From NCBI GenBank assembly GCA_030428695.1, contig JAUIEM010000218.1:1-16481 (forward strand): 16,481 bases of DNA, given 5' to 3'. The notes below the pieces were generated by a model. That model did no database searches and was not told where the DNA came from. It saw only the letters and a program-made list of their open reading frames with translations. Shown here piece after piece: positions 13,138 to 16,481 of this stretch. The stretch's first letter is position 1, and each line of letters opens with the position of its first letter. The translations under genes were made by a program, and so were the position numbers. Source of the DNA: a bacterium. GTDB taxonomy: Bacteria; Planctomycetota; J058; JAJDCP01.

Positions 13138-14970
13138 TCAACCGATGAAGCGCGCCGCCCAGCTGCGCACGTGGTGGCCGTTGAGCACGTGGAACACCCG
13201 CAGCTTGGCGACCGTGCTCGGCGAGAAGCTGCGCAGGGGCAGGAAGATGATGCGCCGGCCCATCTTCCGCGCCATCTCCCGCAGCCACAGGTTCGGCCGC
13301 CGCTCGGCGACGTAGGCGATCGCCTTGTGGGCGCTGTAGAAGAGGCCGACCAGGGTGATGACCTCGACCGCGTTCTGCGCCCGCGCGAAGCGCGGATCCT
13401 CCCAGGCGTCGGGGATCAGCTGCGGGGGGTAGAGGAACACGCTGCCGCCGTACCGCGCCCGGGCGATGCCGGGGCCGACGATCGAGGCGAACTGGTCGGT
13501 CGCGTAACAGGCGATGGTCGACTCGTTCTGGTGCTCGGCGTGCCAGGTCATCCGCATCGGGTAGCGGGAGTCGTCCTCGTCGAACACGAACACGACCGCG
13601 CCGACGCCCCCGAGGGCGGGCGGGTTGACCTTGACGTACAGCTCCCCCTGATGCCAGTGGCGCAGGGTCTCGCGCAGGTCGAGGCCGTCGCGGATCGAGG
13701 TGGTGAACTTCTCCGAGCGCGCGAGGTCGCGGGTCATCGCCTGGCTGGCGCGGTGCCGCACGCGGGCGGCGAAGCCCTCGATGCGCAGATCCTCCGGCGG
13801 CCACGAGCAGCTGCCGGCGAAGGGGTTCCAGCCCCGCGCCCACTTCTGCCGGAAGCGCTCGGGCGGGCGGTCGAGCTTGATCGTCGTCCAGCCCATCGGC
13901 CGCCCGAACAGGCGGTTCCGCGCCTTGACGGGGCCGCTCGGCAGGATCAGCCCGTCGCGGCTGAAGGCGACCGAGGGGTAGCCCCCCTCCGGGTCGAGGT
14001 AGGGGTAGTCGCGCAGGGTCTCGGCGAGCACCCGCGCGTAGGGGCTGCCGAGCACCCCTTTGGCGGCCTCGATGATCTCGATCATCTCCGGCGTCAGCCG
14101 CGAGCGGATCAGGCTGAGGTTGCGCATCAGCTTCAGCACGGTCTGCAGGGCCTGCGGGCTGACGTAGCGGACGTCTTCCGGGAACTCCTCGGCGTAGCGC
14201 CGGCGGGCCTCGAGCAGCAGCTCCTTCAGGCCGTCGGTGCGTTCGTACTCCTTCAGCTCCAGGCCGGCCCGGGCGCGTTCGTAGAGCGCGGCCTGGAAGG
14301 GCAGCTCGCCGAGGGCGAAGACCAGCGTCCGGGGGCGCACGTCGTAGACCTGGGGCGGGGCCAGCCAGACCGGCGCCTCCTCGTGCGGCGGGCCGCGGTC
14401 GAGCTCGAAGTGCGTGCGCACCCCCGCGAAGTGGGCGAGGCCGCACACGAACAGCACGCTCTCGTGGTCGCCGGCGAGCTGCCGCAGGTGCGCGGCCATC
14501 TGGCGCTCGCGGCGGTCGCGCGGCGAGTCGGGGGTCGCCGCCGGCAGCACCGGGGAGACCGTCTCGAGGTAGCGGCGCAGGCCGAGGCGCTTGATCGCGT
14601 ACTCGTCGGGCAGGGAGACCGGCGGCTCGTAGCCGAGCTCCTCGCCGTCGACGAAGTACAGCGGCAGGCGCTCGGCCATCGCGAGCCGGACCGCCTCGAT
14701 GATCGAGTCGCAGGGGTCGATCGGGACGTAGGCGTAGCACGGCTCGTCGCTGTACTCGGGCGGATTCTCGCGGTACACCACGGCCGACACCGTCGGCAGC
14801 CGGGCGACCGCCTCGAGAACCGGCGCGCGCAGCGAGGGCGGGAGCTCGACCGCGACCGCGGCGTAGCGCTGGGCGAGGAAGGCGCGCCGCACCTCGAGGG
14901 CGAACACCGCCCGGCCGTGGATCGACGGCACGGCGTCGATGCGGGGGCCGATCTGTGGCGGCCTACTCAT
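13138..14970 (-). CDS. TIKI/TraB/EreA-like N-terminal domain protein with unassigned C-terminal region
   Basis: A 610-aa soluble protein. Residues about 10-190 resemble the TIKI superfamily (TraB, ChaN, EreA, PrgY; often metal-dependent hydrolases). H18 is in VPSIHG, E42 in VAVELPP, an Arg-rich helix is at 151-160 ([10 protein letters not shown]), and the second GX2H is CGLAH (G177-H180). The first GX2H has Pro in place of Gly. The middle (about 230-330) is helical. The C-terminal half (about 330-610) has conserved-looking blocks I cannot assign: [49 protein letters not shown] and [14 protein letters not shown]. No signal peptide or membrane segment is seen. Its ATG overlaps the end of the AAA+ gene by eight bases, so the two are translationally coupled and probably form one system. 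It may be a hydrolase or effector controlled by the ATPase; that is inference. Confidence 0.72.
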   Translation of the reverse strand: MSRPPQIGPRIDAVPSIHGRAVFALEVRRAFLAQRYAAVAVELPPSLRAPVLEAVARLPTVSAVVYRENPPEYSDEPCYAYVPIDPCDSIIEAVRLAMAERLPLYFVDGEELGYEPPVSLPDEYAIKRLGLRRYLETVSPVLPAATPDSPRDRRERQMAAHLRQLAGDHESVLFVCGLAHFAGVRTHFELDRGPPHEEAPVWLAPPQVYDVRPRTLVFALGELPFQAALYERARAGLELKEYERTDGLKELLLEARRRYAEEFPEDVRYVSPQALQTVLKLMRNLSLIRSRLTPEMIEIIEAAKGVLGSPYARVLAETLRDYPYLDPEGGYPSVAFSRDGLILPSGPVKARNRLFGRPMGWTTIKLDRPPERFRQKWARGWNPFAGSCSWPPEDLRIEGFAARVRHRASQAMTRDLARSEKFTTSIRDGLDLRETLRHWHQGELYVKVNPPALGGVGAVVFVFDEDDSRYPMRMTWHAEHQNESTIACYATDQFASIVGPGIARARYGGSVFLYPPQLIPDAWEDPRFARAQNAVEVITLVGLFYSAHKAIAYVAERRPNLWLREMARKMGRRIIFLPLRSFSPSTVAKLRVFHVLNGHHVRSWAARFIG

Positions 14971-15907
14971 CGTCCCGGAAGAAGTCGGCGAGGTCGGTGG
15001 CGACCGGGCCTTCGCCCCGCCAGCGCCGTTGGCGGGCGGCGAGGTTGTCGAGGTCGAGGGCGTCCTTGCCGAGCACGCCGGCGATGCCTTCCTTCCAGGC
15101 CTCCTCCGCGTCGTGCTTTTCGCCGAGGTGGCGCTTCATCGCGTAGCGGATCGCGTTGATGCCGTCGCGCAGGGAGAAGCTCAGGCCGAGGCCGTGGGCC
15201 TTCTGCAGGAAGTCGACCGTCAGCCCGAGCACCTGCTCGGTCGCGAAGGGGACGTTGTACTGCAGGATCGCGAGCTCGTCGGCGCGGCTCGGGAAGTCGA
15301 GCTCGATGGTCGGCTGCAGCCGGCTGATGATGTAGTCGGGGATCTCGTAGGTCGAGGCGTCGTCGTTGACGGTCACACAGCAGCGGAAGCCGGGGTCGGC
15401 CGGGATGCGCACGCCGGCGATGATGCTCTCGACGTTGCGCCGGTGGTCGAGCAGCGGCGCGAGCGAGGCCCACGACTTCTCGTTCATGCGGTTGGCCTCG
15501 TCGAGCACGCAGATTCCCCCGCGCAGCATCGCCGAGACCAGGGGGCTGGCGTGATAGGAGATCTTTCCCGAGCCGGCGAGGACCGGCGTGACCAGCAGAT
15601 CCTCCGGGCGCGTGTCGGCGGTGCACTGCTGGACGTAGACCTGCTGCCCCCGCAGCTTCGCGGCGGCGAGAGCGAGGGTGGTCTTGCCGAGGCCGGGCGG
15701 GCCGACCAGCCGCGGAGCGAGGGGGAGGTCGTCCGGAGCGACCGTCAGCCAGCAGGCGAGCAGCTGCTCGAGCACGCCCCGCTGGCCGACCCAGCGCCGG
15801 GTGACGGGCTGGGGCTCGACCAGGTGCAGTCGGACCTCGCCGACGGTGACGGTGCGCGGGGGCTCGCGCACCTCCTCCGCCGCGTTCTGCTCGACTTCCT
15901 CTGCCAT
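14963..15907 (-). CDS. MoxR-type AAA+ ATPase
   Basis: A 314-aa cytosolic ATPase. Walker A is GPPGLGKT (69-76). Walker B is [11 protein letters not shown] (131-141) with D136 and E137. Sensor 1 is near N181 (CVTVNDD), and R196 in SRLQP is a candidate arginine finger. The helix 2 insert region ([24 protein letters not shown]) and the size fit MoxR/AAA_5 proteins, which remodel partner proteins, usually with a VWA-domain protein encoded nearby. Here no VWA gene is visible and the coupled partner is a TIKI-like protein. A GGGAGG site lies five bases before the ATG, and a sigma-70-like promoter lies at 15967-15995. It is the first gene of a minus-strand run. Confidence 0.9.
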   Translation of the reverse strand: MAEEVEQNAAEEVREPPRTVTVGEVRLHLVEPQPVTRRWVGQRGVLEQLLACWLTVAPDDLPLAPRLVGPPGLGKTTLALAAAKLRGQQVYVQQCTADTRPEDLLVTPVLAGSGKISYHASPLVSAMLRGGICVLDEANRMNEKSWASLAPLLDHRRNVESIIAGVRIPADPGFRCCVTVNDDASTYEIPDYIISRLQPTIELDFPSRADELAILQYNVPFATEQVLGLTVDFLQKAHGLGLSFSLRDGINAIRYAMKRHLGEKHDAEEAWKEGIAGVLGKDALDLDNLAARQRRWRGEGPVATDLADFFRDDE

Positions 15908-15966
15908 CGGACCCTCCCTGCATCGGCCCTGGCAGGGGCCCTCGCGGCCGCGCGCCAGGTTTCCGC

Positions 15967-15995
15967 ATTGTGCGCGGGGCCGGTTTCCCCAGCAA
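15967..15995 (-). promoter_or_regulatory. Sigma-70-like promoter for the AAA+/TIKI operon
   Basis: On the minus strand TTGCTG (15990-15995) and CACAAT (15967-15972) are 17 bp apart, close to consensus. The predicted start near 15960 gives a leader of about 50 bases before the ATPase ATG. Confidence 0.5.
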
Positions 15996-16011
15996 GCATA
16001 TTCCCTGCACG

Positions 16012-16040
16012 GTGACGGGGGCTTGTGCTACTCTTGCAAT
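16012..16040 (+). promoter_or_regulatory. Possible promoter for the right-edge gene
   Basis: GTGACG (16012-16017) and TGCAAT (16035-16040) are 17 bp apart on the plus strand, giving a leader of about 40 bases. It is back to back with the AAA+ promoter, so the two units are divergent from a 179-bp spacer. Confidence 0.35.
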
Positions 16041-16086
16041 GGGCCGTCGCGGGACGGCGCGCACCGAAAGGGCGGTCGCTCACACC

Positions 16087-16481
16087 ATGCCGATCGACAT
16101 CGCGAACGAATGCAGCGTCGCCTGCCGGGACGTGATCCAGAGCACGCGCGAGGCGCTGGCCTGCGGTGTCGTCGCCCTCGACACCGGCGACGTGGTCAGC
16201 CTCCACCACGTCTTCCCGAGCCTGCCGCGCAAAGAGATCGCCGCGGTCGCCGAGGCGGTCTGCGAGATGTTCTGCGGGATGCGCCTGCGCGGCCTCGACC
16301 GGGTGCTCAGCCGCCGGCTGCGCAACAACGCCGCGTTCATCCCGCCGTCGGAGCTGTACCTCGAGATGCCCTCGGCGCAGCTCTTCCTGAAGTCGATCCG
16401 CAAGCGCGACATGGTCGCCTTCCTGATCGCGAAGCGCAGCGCGAACCAGGGCTTCGGCTGGCTGACCCTGCGCAAGGTGGT
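16087..16481 (+). CDS. Probable Roadblock/LC7-like protein (3' partial)
   Basis: The frame starts at ATG 16087 and runs off the window after 131 residues. The order strand (ALACGVVALDTGDVVSLHHV), helix (RKEIAAVAEAVCEMF), strands (SELYLEMPSAQLFLKSI, DMVAFLIAK) and a final helix/strand (GFGWLTLRKV) fits the Roadblock/LC7 fold. Those proteins often pair with small GTPases such as MglA or help polarity and motility systems. Four cysteines occur in the first 65 residues. The ribosome site is weak, so the exact start is uncertain. It is divergent from the AAA+/TIKI operon. The family call rests on pattern only. Confidence 0.5.
   Translation, partial: MPIDIANECSVACRDVIQSTREALACGVVALDTGDVVSLHHVFPSLPRKEIAAVAEAVCEMFCGMRLRGLDRVLSRRLRNNAAFIPPSELYLEMPSAQLFLKSIRKRDMVAFLIAKRSANQGFGWLTLRKV

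Noticed and set aside
13171..15159. 662-aa plus-strand open frame
   Set aside because: Antisense to the TIKI-like and AAA+ genes, which have clear motifs and coupled starts.
1..16481. tRNA, rRNA, CRISPR, integrase or insertion sequence genes
   Set aside because: None seen on either strand; the only repeat structures are the short palindromes and the inverted repeat listed.

Overview
This 16.5 kb window is very GC-rich (about 70% by eye) and densely coded, with no tRNA, rRNA, CRISPR array, transposase or phage gene. The content suggests a Gram-negative environmental bacterium with large families of unstudied proteins: an F-box-type leucine-rich-repeat protein, an orphan type IV pseudopilin with an RRG|LTLIE processing site, an M28 peptidase carrying a PDZ domain, SCO- and tyrosinase-type copper proteins, and a MoxR-type ATPase. 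Planctomycetota is my best guess; Myxococcota or another high-GC phylum is possible. No marker gene settles this.

Layout from left to right. (1) A plus-strand operon (1-2638): an LRR protein cut by the window edge, an unrecognised 341-aa protein, and a 115-aa protein joined to it by an ATGA overlap. (2) A minus-strand pair (2666-4372): a crotonase followed by an adenosine deaminase. (3) A secreted M28 metallopeptidase with a PDZ domain on the plus strand (4643-5899), after a divergent spacer holding two similar GC-rich hairpins. (4) A minus-strand cassette (5907-9780): an SCO-like protein with an added helical domain, a tyrosinase with a 330-residue N-terminal extension, and a HEAT-like protein. 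(5) A 370-bp divergent spacer with a near-perfect 23/24-nt inverted repeat of the CCAAGACGCCAAGG type. (6) A DEDDh exonuclease (10151-10717, plus). (7) A minus-strand ABM-like/ArsR operon (10721-11337) behind two identical-type palindromes 31 bp apart. (8) A minus-strand run (11560-15907): a MoxR-type AAA+ ATPase overlapping a TIKI/TraB-like 610-aa protein, then a histidine-rich membrane protein, then a pseudopilin with a rho-independent terminator. (9) A divergent gene at the right edge, probably a Roadblock/LC7-like protein, cut by the window end.

Two groups look functionally linked. In 5907-9780 a copper chaperone-like SCO protein sits upstream of a type-3 copper enzyme. Neither has an obvious export signal from its best start, so this may be an intracellular copper-enzyme cassette with HEAT-like helper modules. 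In 13138-15907 a MoxR-type ATPase is translationally joined to a TIKI-fold protein with a large unassigned C-terminal region. This resembles ATPase-plus-effector arrangements and is the best candidate for an undescribed system. The LRR/341-aa/115-aa operon is a third candidate.

All functional calls come from reading motifs by eye; no database search was run.
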